Of a stretch of 16,125 nt of DNA, positions 1 to 8,218 are shown piece after piece. The notes beneath the pieces are model-generated. The model was given only the letters and a program-made list of their open reading frames with translations. It had not been told where the DNA came from and ran no database searches. Position 1 is the stretch's first letter, and the number at the start of each line of letters is the position of its first letter. Source of the stretch: Bacteroidota bacterium (GTDB lineage: Bacteria; Bacteroidota; Bacteroidia; B-17B0; B-17BO); NCBI GenBank assembly GCA_025356715.1, contig JANXRU010000120.1:1-16125 (forward strand), written 5' to 3'. The translations under genes and the position numbers were made by a program.

Positions 1-36
1 ATTTGTTTTTTTACAAGTTTAAAAAATAATTAAACG
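1..36 (+). other. junction with an upstream gene
   Basis: These 36 bases precede the first complete gene. All three forward frames close here (stops at 20-22, 27-29 and 31-33), so any upstream gene on this strand ends at one of them, 3 to 14 bases before the ATG at 37. That spacing fits the tight packing of the rest of the window. The run is T- and A-rich. I see no convincing Bacteroidota promoter (TTTG with TAnnTTTG) and no hairpin. Which frame is used upstream cannot be decided from here. Confidence 0.35.
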
Positions 37-648
37 ATGATTGTTATTGTTGATTATGGTTTAGGAAATTTGGCTTCTGTTTTAAATATGTTTAAAAAAA
101 TAGGAGTAAAGGATGTTGTAGTTTCGGGGGATAAAGATATGATTGCAGGTGCTACAAAGTTATTACTACCTGGTGTTGGAGCTTTTGATGCAGGGATGAG
201 TTATTTAGAACAATCTCAATTGATCCCCATACTAAACCAAAAAGCATTAATTGAAAAAGTACCAGTACTAGGTATTTGTTTAGGTATGCAGCTTTTAACC
301 AAACGAAGTGATGAAGGTATGAAAAATGGTTTGGGCTGGATTGATGCAGAAACTATAAAATTTGATCTTGACCCAAAGTTAAAATTAAAAGTGCCTCATA
401 TGGGTTGGAATTATATTAAGGTTCAAAAGCAGAATCCTTTAGTTGAATTAAACTCAAAGAATAGATTTTATTTTGTTCATTCATATTATGTTAAATGTAT
501 TGATCAAAATCAATCTATAGCCACAACTAATTTTGGTATTGATTATACTTGTATGGTTAATAAAGAAAATATATTTGGGGCACAATTTCATCCTGAAAAA
601 AGTTTGAAATTCGGAATGAAATTACTTGAGAATTTTGCGAAAATCTAA
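37..648 (+). CDS. hisH: HisH-like glutamine amidotransferase subunit (surface-glycan paralogue)
   Basis: Class I glutaminase subunit of 203 aa, the usual HisH length. It should hydrolyse glutamine and pass ammonia to a HisF-like partner in the cytoplasm. The N-terminus carries DYGLGNL, with GVGAF near residues 46-50. The nucleophile is Cys81 in GICLGMQ, and the triad is completed by His185 and Glu187 in FHPEKS, so the glutaminase site looks intact. Its TAA shares one base with the ATG of the HisF-like gene, which suggests coupled translation and equal amounts. Context (ABC glycan exporter downstream, sugar amidotransferase at 9396) indicates the polysaccharide paralogue (WbuY / HisH2 type) rather than the histidine enzyme. 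No other his gene is present. The protein alone cannot be told from true HisH by its catalytic residues; the HisF partner makes the case. Confidence 0.9.
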   Translation: MIVIVDYGLGNLASVLNMFKKIGVKDVVVSGDKDMIAGATKLLLPGVGAFDAGMSYLEQSQLIPILNQKALIEKVPVLGICLGMQLLTKRSDEGMKNGLGWIDAETIKFDLDPKLKLKVPHMGWNYIKVQKQNPLVELNSKNRFYFVHSYYVKCIDQNQSIATTNFGIDYTCMVNKENIFGAQFHPEKSLKFGMKLLENFAKI

Positions 649-1403
649 TGGCACTTAAACGAATAATTCCTTGTTTATTGTATGATGGAAATGGGTTGGT
701 AAAAACCGTTAAGTTTAAAAATCCTTCTTATGTAGGAGATCCAATTAATGCCATCAAAATATATAATGATAAAGAAGTTGATGAATTAATTTTGATAGAT
801 ATTAATGCATCAAAGCAAAAGCGTAAACCAAATTTTGATAAAATTGCCGATATGGCATCAGAAGCTTTTATGCCCTTTGCTTATGGTGGTGGTGTAAAAA
901 CTTACGATGATTTTTCAAAGCTTTACAAATTAGGTGTAGAAAAAGTAATCGTTAATTCGTTGATACAAGAAAATCCTTTAGTTATAAAACAAGTAGTAAA
1001 CGATTATGGAGCACAAGCTGTTGTAGGTTGTATTGATTATAAAAAGTCATTGTTTGGAAGCAAAGAACCTTATTCGTATTTCGGACATAAAATAAAATAC
1101 AATCTTGTTGATTATGCAAAATATTTAACAAACGAAATTGGTGTTGGCGAAGTAATGCTATACAGTGTAGATAAAGACGGTACTTGGGAAGGGTATGATT
1201 TTGAAATAACTGAAAGTATTTTAAATAAAATTGACGTGCCTGTAATTGCTTCTGGAGGTTGTGGAAGTATTGACGATTTAAAAAAAATATTATACAATGT
1301 AAATGCTAATGCGGCAGCAATTGGTAGCATGGCGGTATATAGCAAAAAAGGAATGGGAGTTTTAATTAATTTTCCGAAAAGAGAAGCCGTAATTATTGAG
1401 TAA
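648..1403 (+). CDS. hisF: HisF-like ammonia-transfer subunit of sugar acetamidino modification
   Basis: TIM-barrel protein of 251 aa, collinear with HisF. True HisF uses two catalytic aspartates. Here the first (Asp11 in CLDV) is replaced by Leu11 in PCLLYDG, while the second, Asp130, remains in GCIDYK. The ammonia-gate positions known from Thermotoga HisF are kept: Arg5, Glu46, Lys99 and Glu168 (one residue shifted). This fits a protein that docks the glutaminase and channels ammonia but does not make imidazole glycerol phosphate, as expected of the WbuZ / HisF2 group in O-antigen and flagellin-glycan loci. The likely acceptor is the amidotransferase at 9396. The start overlaps the previous stop (TAATG). 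Function as imidazole glycerol phosphate synthase is unlikely. Confidence 0.88.
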   Translation: MALKRIIPCLLYDGNGLVKTVKFKNPSYVGDPINAIKIYNDKEVDELILIDINASKQKRKPNFDKIADMASEAFMPFAYGGGVKTYDDFSKLYKLGVEKVIVNSLIQENPLVIKQVVNDYGAQAVVGCIDYKKSLFGSKEPYSYFGHKIKYNLVDYAKYLTNEIGVGEVMLYSVDKDGTWEGYDFEITESILNKIDVPVIASGGCGSIDDLKKILYNVNANAAAIGSMAVYSKKGMGVLINFPKREAVIIE

Positions 1404-1406
1404 AAA

Positions 1407-2258
1407 ATGGAAAGTAATTGGAATACACTTGAAAATAATAGTTCAGTAAAACTTAAAAAAATTTTTACCGAACTGTTTGACTACCGAGATTTGGTTATCT
1501 TATTTGTTAAACGAGATATTAAAGCAACATATCAACAAACTATACTTGGCCCGTTGTGGCTCATAGTGCAACCTATTTTAACATCGTGTGTACTTGTGTT
1601 TTTAGGTCAAATCGCAAAAATAAATATTCCAGTTGGTCTTAGTCCGTTTGCATTTTATTTATTGGGTAATTCTACTTGGGTCTTTTTTTCGGATGCGTTT
1701 AATAAAACATCTACCACATTTACAGCTAACGCCAGCGTTTTTGGTAAGGTATATTTTCCAAGATTAACCGTTCCTTTAAGCATTATCCTTTCTAATGCAT
1801 ATAAACTTATGTTTCAATTTTTATTATTTATAATTGTATATGTAGTAAGTGGTTTGTTTTTACATCAAGATTTTTTAATAAATTGGTGGATTGTTTTTTT
1901 ATTGCCATCCTTTTTTGCATTAGCGCTTTTGGGCTTATCGTTTGGTTTAATCATTTCATCATTAACTACTAAATACCGCGATTTAACTATGCTTGTTACG
2001 TTTGGTATTCAATTATTAATGTATGCTTCACCAGTAATTTATCCTTTAAGTCAAATACCACACGATAGTTTATTTCATTTAATTATAAAATTAAATCCGA
2101 TTACAGGTTGGATAGAATTGGCAAAAAAAGGATTTTCACCTGATTCGTTTTTTTCTGTCAAAGTAATGATTTATGATGTGGTGTTTTTAATAGGTAGTTT
2201 ATTTGTTGGTATTAAAGTTTTTCATAAAGTTGAAAAACGATTTATGGATACTGTTTAG
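1407..2258 (+). CDS. wzm: polysaccharide export ABC transporter permease (Wzm type)
   Basis: Inner-membrane permease of 283 aa, ABC-2 family, expected to form a dimer that moves an undecaprenyl-linked glycan to the periplasm. I see about six hydrophobic segments, near residues 47-68, 78-96, 129-150, 160-185, 195-213 and 254-271. A charged amphipathic N-terminus precedes them. Family landmarks are GPLWLIVQP (48-56), KYRDL (189-193), SPVIYP (208-213) and LNPITGW (229-235). The gene starts 3 bases after the HisF-like stop and is followed after 9 bases by its ATPase. The pairing with a Wzt carrying a long C-terminus identifies an O-antigen or capsule exporter rather than a drug or teichoic-acid transporter, though teichoic-acid TagG is a relative. 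Confidence 0.93.
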   Translation: MESNWNTLENNSSVKLKKIFTELFDYRDLVILFVKRDIKATYQQTILGPLWLIVQPILTSCVLVFLGQIAKINIPVGLSPFAFYLLGNSTWVFFSDAFNKTSTTFTANASVFGKVYFPRLTVPLSIILSNAYKLMFQFLLFIIVYVVSGLFLHQDFLINWWIVFLLPSFFALALLGLSFGLIISSLTTKYRDLTMLVTFGIQLLMYASPVIYPLSQIPHDSLFHLIIKLNPITGWIELAKKGFSPDSFFSVKVMIYDVVFLIGSLFVGIKVFHKVEKRFMDTV

Positions 2259-2267
2259 TTTAAAAAA

Positions 2268-3551
2268 ATGAGCAACGAAATAATTGTAGCGGAAAACATT
2301 AGTAAGTTATACAAACTTGGTGTAGTTGGTATTGGTACTTTGAGTGATGATATCAAACGTCTTTATGCTAATTTAACGGGTAAAGAAGACCCTACGCTTA
2401 AACTTGGTGTAGAAAACAAACGTGATTCAAAAGAAAATGAGTCTGATTATGTGTGGGCTTTAAAAGACATTAATTTTTCGATAAATAAAGGAGAAGTAGT
2501 TGGTATTATTGGAAAAAATGGGGCTGGCAAATCTACTTTACTGAAAATTTTATCAAAAGTAACAGAGCCAACTACAGGTAAATTAAAATACAAAGGTCGC
2601 TTAGCCTCTTTATTAGAAGTAGGTACAGGCTTTCATCCTGATTTAACTGGACTTGAAAATATTTATTTGAATGGTGCTATTTTAGGTATGAAGAAATCTG
2701 AAATTAAAGCACAATTAGATGCAATTATTGATTTTAGTGGCGTTTCAAAATACATAAACACACCTGTAAAACGATATAGTAGTGGAATGTATGTGCGACT
2801 TGCCTTTGCAGTAGCAGCCCATTTAGAAACTGATATTTTAGTAATTGACGAGGTGTTAGCAGTTGGCGATATTGAGTTTCAGGAAAAGTGTTTGGGTAAA
2901 ATGAAAGATGTAGCTGGGCATGGCAGAACTGTTTTATTTGTCAGCCATAATTTAGCATCTATGAAATCGCTTTGTAATAAAGGTATTTTAATGCAACGAG
3001 GCTCTATTTCTTATCAAGGAAGTATACAAGATACTGTGCAACAATATATGTTGGGAATGCGTCAAAATTCAGCCACCGAATTAGATTTAAAAGATTTTAG
3101 AACTATAAAATCTCTTTTTGTAAAATTTTCAAAGGTTGAATTAAACAATATTACGGAAGGCAGTAATAAAATTTATTTTAACGAAAGTATTAAAGTTAAC
3201 CTTACCATAGATTGCTCTGAAAAAATTGATAAAGCATTGTTAGATTGCAGAATTATTACAATAGAAGGTGTAGAAATTATTCATGCAATGAATCAATACT
3301 CTAATCAATTTCATACTATTGAAACAGGCAACTCAACTGTAAAGCTTGAGCTACAAAATAATTTACAACCTGGCACTTATTACTTAACATTTGGTATACA
3401 TAGGGCAGATGGCTATACATTAGAGTACATCGAGAATTGTTTGCCTATTGAAATATTAAGCATTTCTAATGATGATTCGAAAGGACATGTATATGATTTT
3501 AAATTGGGTTATGTAAGAAATGAATCAACTTGGCAATTAAATAAAATATAA
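2268..3551 (+). CDS. wzt: polysaccharide export ABC transporter ATP-binding protein (Wzt type) with C-terminal extension
   Basis: ATPase of the glycan exporter, 427 aa. Nucleotide-binding domain at about residues 1-260: Walker A GKNGAGKST (82-90), signature YSSGM (170-174), Walker B LVIDE (191-195) and H-loop His227. Residues 25-62 hold an insertion ahead of the Walker A, as is common in this family. About residues 270-427 form an extra domain rich in beta-type sequence. In Wzt proteins of E. coli O8/O9a and Raoultella O2a this region is a beta-sandwich that binds the end of the finished chain. By analogy this transporter may recognise a specific end modification before export, but the glycan is unknown. 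It lies 9 bases after the permease, with an A-rich stretch before the ATG. Confidence 0.94.
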   Translation: MSNEIIVAENISKLYKLGVVGIGTLSDDIKRLYANLTGKEDPTLKLGVENKRDSKENESDYVWALKDINFSINKGEVVGIIGKNGAGKSTLLKILSKVTEPTTGKLKYKGRLASLLEVGTGFHPDLTGLENIYLNGAILGMKKSEIKAQLDAIIDFSGVSKYINTPVKRYSSGMYVRLAFAVAAHLETDILVIDEVLAVGDIEFQEKCLGKMKDVAGHGRTVLFVSHNLASMKSLCNKGILMQRGSISYQGSIQDTVQQYMLGMRQNSATELDLKDFRTIKSLFVKFSKVELNNITEGSNKIYFNESIKVNLTIDCSEKIDKALLDCRIITIEGVEIIHAMNQYSNQFHTIETGNSTVKLELQNNLQPGTYYLTFGIHRADGYTLEYIENCLPIEILSISNDDSKGHVYDFKLGYVRNESTWQLNKI

Positions 3552-3554
3552 AAA

Positions 3555-4661
3555 ATGGATTTTATACCTTTAGCAAAACCAAATATTATAGATAAAGACA
3601 TAAACCTTGTGGTTGACGTTTTAAAAAGTGGCATGTTGGTTCAAGGCAAATATGTTGGCGAATTAGAAAATAGTTTTATTCAGCTTACCAAAGCTAATTA
3701 TGCGAGTGCCTTAAGTAACGGAACAGCTACTTTACATTTAGCATTAATAGCATTAGGTATAAAAGCAGGCGATGAGGTTATTGTACCAGCGTTATCATAC
3801 ATTGCTACAGCTAATGTTGTAGAACTTGTAGGAGCGACTCCCATATTTGTAGATATAGATTTAAAAACATTTAATATTGATGATACTAAAATTGAAAGTG
3901 TCATCACATCTAAAACAAAAGCCATTATCCCAGTTCATGAATTTGGTTTAGCATGTAATATTGAGTCAATTATTGCACTTGCAAAAAAACACAATTTAGT
4001 AGTGATAGAAGATGCTGCCTGTGCACTTGGTGCTTTATATAATAATAAACATGTTGGCACTTTTGGCGATTGTGGCTCGTTTTCGTTGCACCCTCGTAAA
4101 GCTATTAGTAGTGGCGAAGGCGGCGTACTGATTTCTAATAATAATGAGTTTGATAAAAAAATTAAAATCATTAGAAATCATGGCACAGAAATTATAGATG
4201 GTAATATGGATTTTACTGAGTTTGGGTTTAACTATCGTATGACTGATTTTCAGGCAGCTTTAGTATATTCACAAATGGATAGATTGCAAGCGAGTATTAC
4301 TTATAAAAACACTTTAGCAGAAGTTTATTATAACGAAATTAAAAGTAGCAATGTTATGTTGCCATACGTTCCAAATTACACTAAGCACACATGGCAAACG
4401 TTTCATGTTGTAATTAATAGCAACAAAAAAAGAGATGAATTAATACAAGAACTAAAGCTAAAAAATATAGGTGTAAATTATGGTGCACAATGCATTCCAC
4501 ACATGATAGCGTATCAAAAAAAATATAATTTAGATTGCGAAAAATTATTTCCTAATGCTTATATTGCTTATAAACAAGGCTTGGCATTACCTATTTACGA
4601 TTTATTAACAGTAGAACAAATAAAATATATTTCCTTAACCTTAAACAATTTAATATCATGA
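3555..4661 (+). CDS. DegT/DnrJ/EryC1/StrS family sugar aminotransferase
   Basis: PLP-dependent aminotransferase of 368 aa that should transfer an amino group, usually from glutamate, to a keto-sugar nucleotide. Family landmarks: KSGML (24-28), [11 protein letters not shown] (54-64), Asp153 in IEDAA (contacts the PLP pyridine nitrogen), and the Schiff-base lysine Lys182 in [14 protein letters not shown]. All parts of a working enzyme are visible. The overlap with the next gene is ATGA, and that gene is a dehydratase-type SDR, so the pair could make a 4-amino-4,6-dideoxy sugar nucleotide such as a perosamine-, bacillosamine- or legionaminic-pathway intermediate. The exact sugar, nucleotide and stereochemistry cannot be read from sequence. 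It differs strongly from the second aminotransferase at 11304, so the two are not recent duplicates. Confidence 0.92.
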   Translation: MDFIPLAKPNIIDKDINLVVDVLKSGMLVQGKYVGELENSFIQLTKANYASALSNGTATLHLALIALGIKAGDEVIVPALSYIATANVVELVGATPIFVDIDLKTFNIDDTKIESVITSKTKAIIPVHEFGLACNIESIIALAKKHNLVVIEDAACALGALYNNKHVGTFGDCGSFSLHPRKAISSGEGGVLISNNNEFDKKIKIIRNHGTEIIDGNMDFTEFGFNYRMTDFQAALVYSQMDRLQASITYKNTLAEVYYNEIKSSNVMLPYVPNYTKHTWQTFHVVINSNKKRDELIQELKLKNIGVNYGAQCIPHMIAYQKKYNLDCEKLFPNAYIAYKQGLALPIYDLLTVEQIKYISLTLNNLIS

Positions 4662-5608
4662 TAACAAACAAAACAATTTTTATTACTGGTGGCGCAGGTT
4701 TTATAGCCAATACATTAATTAAACATTACATCAATGATAATAAAATTGTTGTGTATGATAATTTTCATAGAGATACACTTACAACAAGTGATGTAGCTAA
4801 TCATCAAAATTTAAAAATAGTAAAAGGTGATGTATTGGATCTGCCAGCATTAACTGCAGCCATGAAGGGGGCTGATATAGTTATACATGCAGCTGGAATA
4901 GCTGGTATTGATACCGTTATAAAATCGCCAGTAAGAACTATGCAGGTAAATATGATTGGTACCGCCAATGCATTAGAAGCAGCTTTAGCTAACGGAATTA
5001 AAGAACGTTTTATTGATTTCTCAACATCTGAAGTGTTTGGTTCTATGGCCTTTAAGTCATCTGAAACAGACTCAACAGTAGCTGGTAGTGCTGGTGAGGC
5101 GCGTTGGACTTATGCTGTAAGTAAATTAGCAGGTGAACATTTAGCTCATGCTTATTTTAAACAACATCAATTACCAGTTGTAACTGTTCGTCCATTTAAT
5201 GTGTATGGACCTGGGCAAACAGGCGAAGGAGCTATACAAATATTTATTAAAAAAGCCTTAAAAAACGAAGACATTCACATTGATGGAGATGGCTCACAAA
5301 TTAGAGCTTGGTGCTTTGTTGATGATTTTGTAGATTGCTTAATTCGTTGTATTGAAAACCCAAAAGCTGTAGGCGAAAGTTTTAATATTGGAAATTCGAG
5401 AGCAGTAATAACAATTTTAGGTTTAGCTCAATTAGTTTGTCGAGTTTTAAAATCAGATTCTAAAATTTTATTCGACGACCCATTATCAGCTGATATAGCT
5501 ATTAGAATACCAAGTGTACAAAAAACATTAGAAGTTTTAGACTTTAAAGCAAAAGTAGATTTGGAAGAAGGCGTTTTAAGAACTGCAGAATATATGAAAA
5601 CACTTTAA
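4658..5608 (+). CDS. extended SDR, NAD-dependent sugar dehydratase/epimerase/decarboxylase type
   Basis: Extended short-chain dehydrogenase of 316 aa acting on a nucleotide sugar. The Rossmann motif is TGGAGFI (10-16), and the catalytic Tyr152 and Lys156 lie in YAVSK. The active-site Ser/Thr-Glu segment reads STSEVFG (122-128). STSE occurs in LegB-type 4,6-dehydratases and in UDP-glucuronate decarboxylases, whereas RmlB dehydratases have TDE and simple 4-epimerases lack it. [10 protein letters not shown] further on resembles the same LegB-like group. With the aminotransferase directly upstream (4-base overlap), a 4,6-dehydratase feeding transamination is my preferred reading, and decarboxylation is the main alternative. 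To the eye this gene is somewhat richer in G and C than its neighbours, which may hint at a separate origin; I did not compute this. Confidence 0.88.
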   Translation: MITNKTIFITGGAGFIANTLIKHYINDNKIVVYDNFHRDTLTTSDVANHQNLKIVKGDVLDLPALTAAMKGADIVIHAAGIAGIDTVIKSPVRTMQVNMIGTANALEAALANGIKERFIDFSTSEVFGSMAFKSSETDSTVAGSAGEARWTYAVSKLAGEHLAHAYFKQHQLPVVTVRPFNVYGPGQTGEGAIQIFIKKALKNEDIHIDGDGSQIRAWCFVDDFVDCLIRCIENPKAVGESFNIGNSRAVITILGLAQLVCRVLKSDSKILFDDPLSADIAIRIPSVQKTLEVLDFKAKVDLEEGVLRTAEYMKTL

Positions 5609-5614
5609 TATAAA

Positions 5615-6475
5615 ATGCACGTTTTAGTTACTGGAGCTGCAGGTTTAGTTGGCAATGAAATTTGTAATTTTCTATTAAAAAAGAATTTTAGAGTTTTAGG
5701 TGTGATTAATGTTAGGTCATCATTAATTTATCATGAAAATTATTCTGAAATTAAAATTGATTTGTTAAAAGGAGAAATAAATGTAGATGTTAATTTCGAT
5801 GCAGTAGTACATTGCTCTGCTGTTATGCCCATTGCTACAAGCGGTATTGAAAATTCTTTTTTTTACCAGAATCAGAATTTAGATAAGACTGTATTTGATT
5901 TTTGCATAAAAAACAATACAAAATTGTTGTATTTTTCCGCTGCCTATATTTATGATTCGGGCATAGAACATCTAAATGAGCTAAGCGTTCTTAACTCTAA
6001 TCTAAAAGGTTACCTTAAATCCAAACTTAGTAGCGAAGAAGAAATAATGCAATCAAAGTTGAATGCTATAATATTTCGATTATCATCTCCTTATGGTAAT
6101 ATTCAAAATCAACGAAATGTAATGAGATTGTTTGTTGAAAAGGCTAGGCAAAATTCCCCTATTATTTTAATAGATCAAGGGCAACGTCAACAAAATTTCA
6201 TTCATGTAGCTGATATAGCAAGTGCTTGTTATTGTGCATTAAGCTATCATAAAAAATCTATTTTCAATTTAGTGTATAATAGAAGTTATACAATGTTGGA
6301 ATTAGCTAAAATCATAAAAGAAATTTGTAATTCAGAAACAGAATTAGCATTCGATATTACAAAAACAGATGTTTATTCAAATGTAAATTTTGATAATTCT
6401 AAAATTAAGAAAGAATTGGGATGGATTCCAGAATTAGATTTAAGATTAGGTCTGACTCGAATGTTAAATTTGTGA
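5615..6475 (+). CDS. NAD(P)-dependent epimerase/reductase, extended SDR
   Basis: Second SDR of the window, 286 aa. The cofactor motif is GAAGLVG (7-13). Ser108 in FSAAYIYD and Tyr133/Lys137 in YLKSK form the catalytic set. FRLSSPYG and FIHVADIA are typical of sugar-nucleotide epimerases and reductases. It is shorter and more divergent than the SDR before it, and I cannot name the substrate. An epimerase, a 4-reductase (RmlD or Fcl type) or a dehydratase are all possible. Its TGA lies within the GTG start of the phosphoesterase (GTGA overlap), so it is probably coupled to that gene and the ATP-grasp gene. A run of eight T at about 5857-5864 lies within the frame. Confidence 0.85.
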   Translation: MHVLVTGAAGLVGNEICNFLLKKNFRVLGVINVRSSLIYHENYSEIKIDLLKGEINVDVNFDAVVHCSAVMPIATSGIENSFFYQNQNLDKTVFDFCIKNNTKLLYFSAAYIYDSGIEHLNELSVLNSNLKGYLKSKLSSEEEIMQSKLNAIIFRLSSPYGNIQNQRNVMRLFVEKARQNSPIILIDQGQRQQNFIHVADIASACYCALSYHKKSIFNLVYNRSYTMLELAKIIKEICNSETELAFDITKTDVYSNVNFDNSKIKKELGWIPELDLRLGLTRMLNL

Positions 6476-7170
6476 AAATAGCAGTCTTTTCAGATATACA
6501 TGGAAATTACCTTAATCTTTTATCATTTTTTAAAAGTGTAGATCAGCTTGGAGTTCATCAATACATTTGCTTAGGAGATTTATGTAATTACTATCCAGAT
6601 AATTTAAAAGTTATAGAATTTATTAGAAGCAAAAATATAACTTGTCTTTTAGGAAATCACGATGAGTTATATGTTTCAGATAATAATTTAAGTAAAGAAA
6701 AAAAAATAACTTATAATTTTGATGAGAACTTGCAATTAAATAATGATTGTATAAAATATTTTAAAAGTTTGCCATTAAGCCACGAAATTAAAGTAAACAA
6801 CAAATTATTATTTTTTTGCCACGCATCTCCATATGATTTAATAAATACTTATGTATATCCAGATACTGATTTAGATATCTATAATGAAGTGCCTTATGAT
6901 TATGTTTTTATTGGACATACACATAGGCAATTTATAAAAAAACATAATCAAAAAATATTTTGCAACGTGGGTTCAATTGGTATGCCCAGAGATAATGGCT
7001 CATTAATGAGTTTTGCAGTTATTGATACTGCCGATTTATCAATAAAATTATACAGAAAATTAATTGATGTTAATGCAATTAAGTTAAATTATATGCATAA
7101 TACACCAAAAGAAGTAATTGAATTATTGGATAGGAAAGAAGAAATTAATTTTGAATATATTGAAATATAA
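6472..7170 (+). CDS. calcineurin-like metallophosphoesterase
   Basis: Two-metal phosphoesterase of 232 aa, cytoplasmic (no signal peptide). All metal-binding motifs are present in order: DIHGN (8-12), GDL (35-37), GNHDE (61-65), CHASPYD with His117, and GHTH (148-151). This matches the Metallophos_2 / YfcE group, whose members hydrolyse phosphodiesters or phosphomonoesters; the natural substrate cannot be read off. I place the start at the GTG at 6472 because the protein then begins MKIAVFSDIHGN, the usual start of this family, and the overlap with the upstream TGA is the common 4 bases. An in-frame ATG at 6421 would add 17 residues unlike the family and a 55-base overlap. It abuts the ATP-grasp gene with no spacer. 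A run of nine A lies at 6708-6716. Confidence 0.88.
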   Translation: MKIAVFSDIHGNYLNLLSFFKSVDQLGVHQYICLGDLCNYYPDNLKVIEFIRSKNITCLLGNHDELYVSDNNLSKEKKITYNFDENLQLNNDCIKYFKSLPLSHEIKVNNKLLFFCHASPYDLINTYVYPDTDLDIYNEVPYDYVFIGHTHRQFIKKHNQKIFCNVGSIGMPRDNGSLMSFAVIDTADLSIKLYRKLIDVNAIKLNYMHNTPKEVIELLDRKEEINFEYIEI

Positions 7171-8217
7171 ATGGAAACTATAAAAGTATTAGTAACAGGA
7201 GCCGGTGGAGGTGGAATAGGGGAGCAAGTAATTAAATGTTTAAAATTATCAAGCCTAAATTTTTTTATAATTGCAACAGATGTTACAAACATTAGTTTGG
7301 CAAAAAAATTAGGTGATGAATTTATAATTGTGCCATTTGCAAATGATACCAATTATATTTCACACATTTTAGAAATATGTATGCGGAAAAACATACAAGC
7401 CATAGTGCCTGGTTCTGAAATAGAATTAAAAGTGTTTTCTAACAACAGAACTCAATTCGAAAATAACAACATTGCATTATTAATTAATTCTGAATCAATC
7501 ATTGATATATGTTTGGATAAAAATAAAACGAGCGATTTTTTAACCAGTAATGGTTTTTTATCACCAATATCTTTTGCTATTTCAAAAGAAGAGCAATTAC
7601 ATACCATTGATTTATTTCCTTTGGTTTTAAAACCATCTGTTGGTGGTGGCGGAAGTGTAAATACTATGATTGTTCAAAATAAAGAAGAGCTTAATGTATT
7701 CGGACAGTTTTTATTAAAACAATATCCCGAATTTATTGCTCAAGCTTATGTTGGCGACCCTCAATCTGAATATACAGTTGGTGTTTTTTCTTTAAACAAC
7801 GAAGTCATAGTAGATTCAATTGTATTAAGAAGAAATATTTTAAGTGGTTTAGGTGCTAAAACTAAAGTATTAAATCAAACTGGTAAACAAGAGTTAGGAA
7901 AATATTTAGCGATTAGTTCTGGTATATCTCAAGGAGAAATCGTCAGACATCAGCATATAGCTGATACTTGCGAAGCCATAGCCGAAAAATTGGGAAGCGT
8001 TGGGCCATTAAACATTCAATGCAGATTAGTAGGTGATAAAGTGTATATATTTGAAATTAACCCTCGTTTCTCTGGTACAAGTCCTATGCGTGCCTTAGCA
8101 GGATTTAATGAATTAGATATAGCAATAAAAAATAAAATTTTAAATCAACATAATTTCTCTCGTATTGATTATAAATTAGGTCATGTGATGAGAGGTTTAG
8201 TAGAAGCATTTGTATAG
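7171..8217 (+). CDS. ATP-grasp domain protein (carbamoyl-phosphate-synthase-like ligase)
   Basis: Stand-alone ATP-grasp enzyme of 348 aa, expected to activate a carboxylate as acyl phosphate and join it to an amine or other nucleophile. The N-terminal pre-ATP-grasp Rossmann part begins VLVTGAGGGGIGEQV (7-21). The ATP-binding part has Lys154 followed by the glycine-rich loop SVGGGGSVN (156-164), SEYTVGV (199-205) and the Mg-binding pair Glu295/Asn297 in FEINPRFSGT. It is much smaller than CarB and resembles PylC- and CPS-like ligases found in glycan loci. It starts immediately after the phosphoesterase TAA. I infer a role in attaching an acid or amino acid to a sugar of this glycan; the substrate is unknown. 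A carbamoyl phosphate supply role is unlikely, as no CarA partner is seen. Confidence 0.88.
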   Translation: METIKVLVTGAGGGGIGEQVIKCLKLSSLNFFIIATDVTNISLAKKLGDEFIIVPFANDTNYISHILEICMRKNIQAIVPGSEIELKVFSNNRTQFENNNIALLINSESIIDICLDKNKTSDFLTSNGFLSPISFAISKEEQLHTIDLFPLVLKPSVGGGGSVNTMIVQNKEELNVFGQFLLKQYPEFIAQAYVGDPQSEYTVGVFSLNNEVIVDSIVLRRNILSGLGAKTKVLNQTGKQELGKYLAISSGISQGEIVRHQHIADTCEAIAEKLGSVGPLNIQCRLVGDKVYIFEINPRFSGTSPMRALAGFNELDIAIKNKILNQHNFSRIDYKLGHVMRGLVEAFV

Positions 8218-8218
8218 A

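Noticed and set aside
1..36. Promoter for the operon
   Set aside because: No TAnnTTTG element with a TTTG partner at suitable spacing is present, and the stretch is short enough to be only a gene junction.
1112..1345. Reverse-strand open frame within the HisF-like gene
   Set aside because: It lies entirely inside a well-conserved gene and shows no recognisable protein features.
37..1403. Histidine biosynthesis genes hisH-hisF
   Set aside because: The HisF-like protein lacks Asp11, no other his gene is present, and the neighbours are glycan export and sugar amidation genes.
3698..4171. Two reverse-strand open frames within the first aminotransferase
   Set aside because: They are mirror frames of a conserved gene with no family motif and no sign of their own start signals.
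6421..6471. Earlier ATG start for the phosphoesterase at 6421
   Set aside because: It would add 17 residues without family similarity and overlap the SDR gene by 55 bases; the GTG at 6472 gives the standard N-terminus and a 4-base overlap.
7089..7352. Reverse-strand open frame across the phosphoesterase/ATP-grasp junction
   Set aside because: Both underlying genes are conserved on the + strand; the reverse protein has no recognisable domain.
8210..8218. TTG start for the acyltransferase at 8210
   Set aside because: It adds only three residues inside the preceding gene, and the ATG at 8219 is a better initiator one base after the stop.
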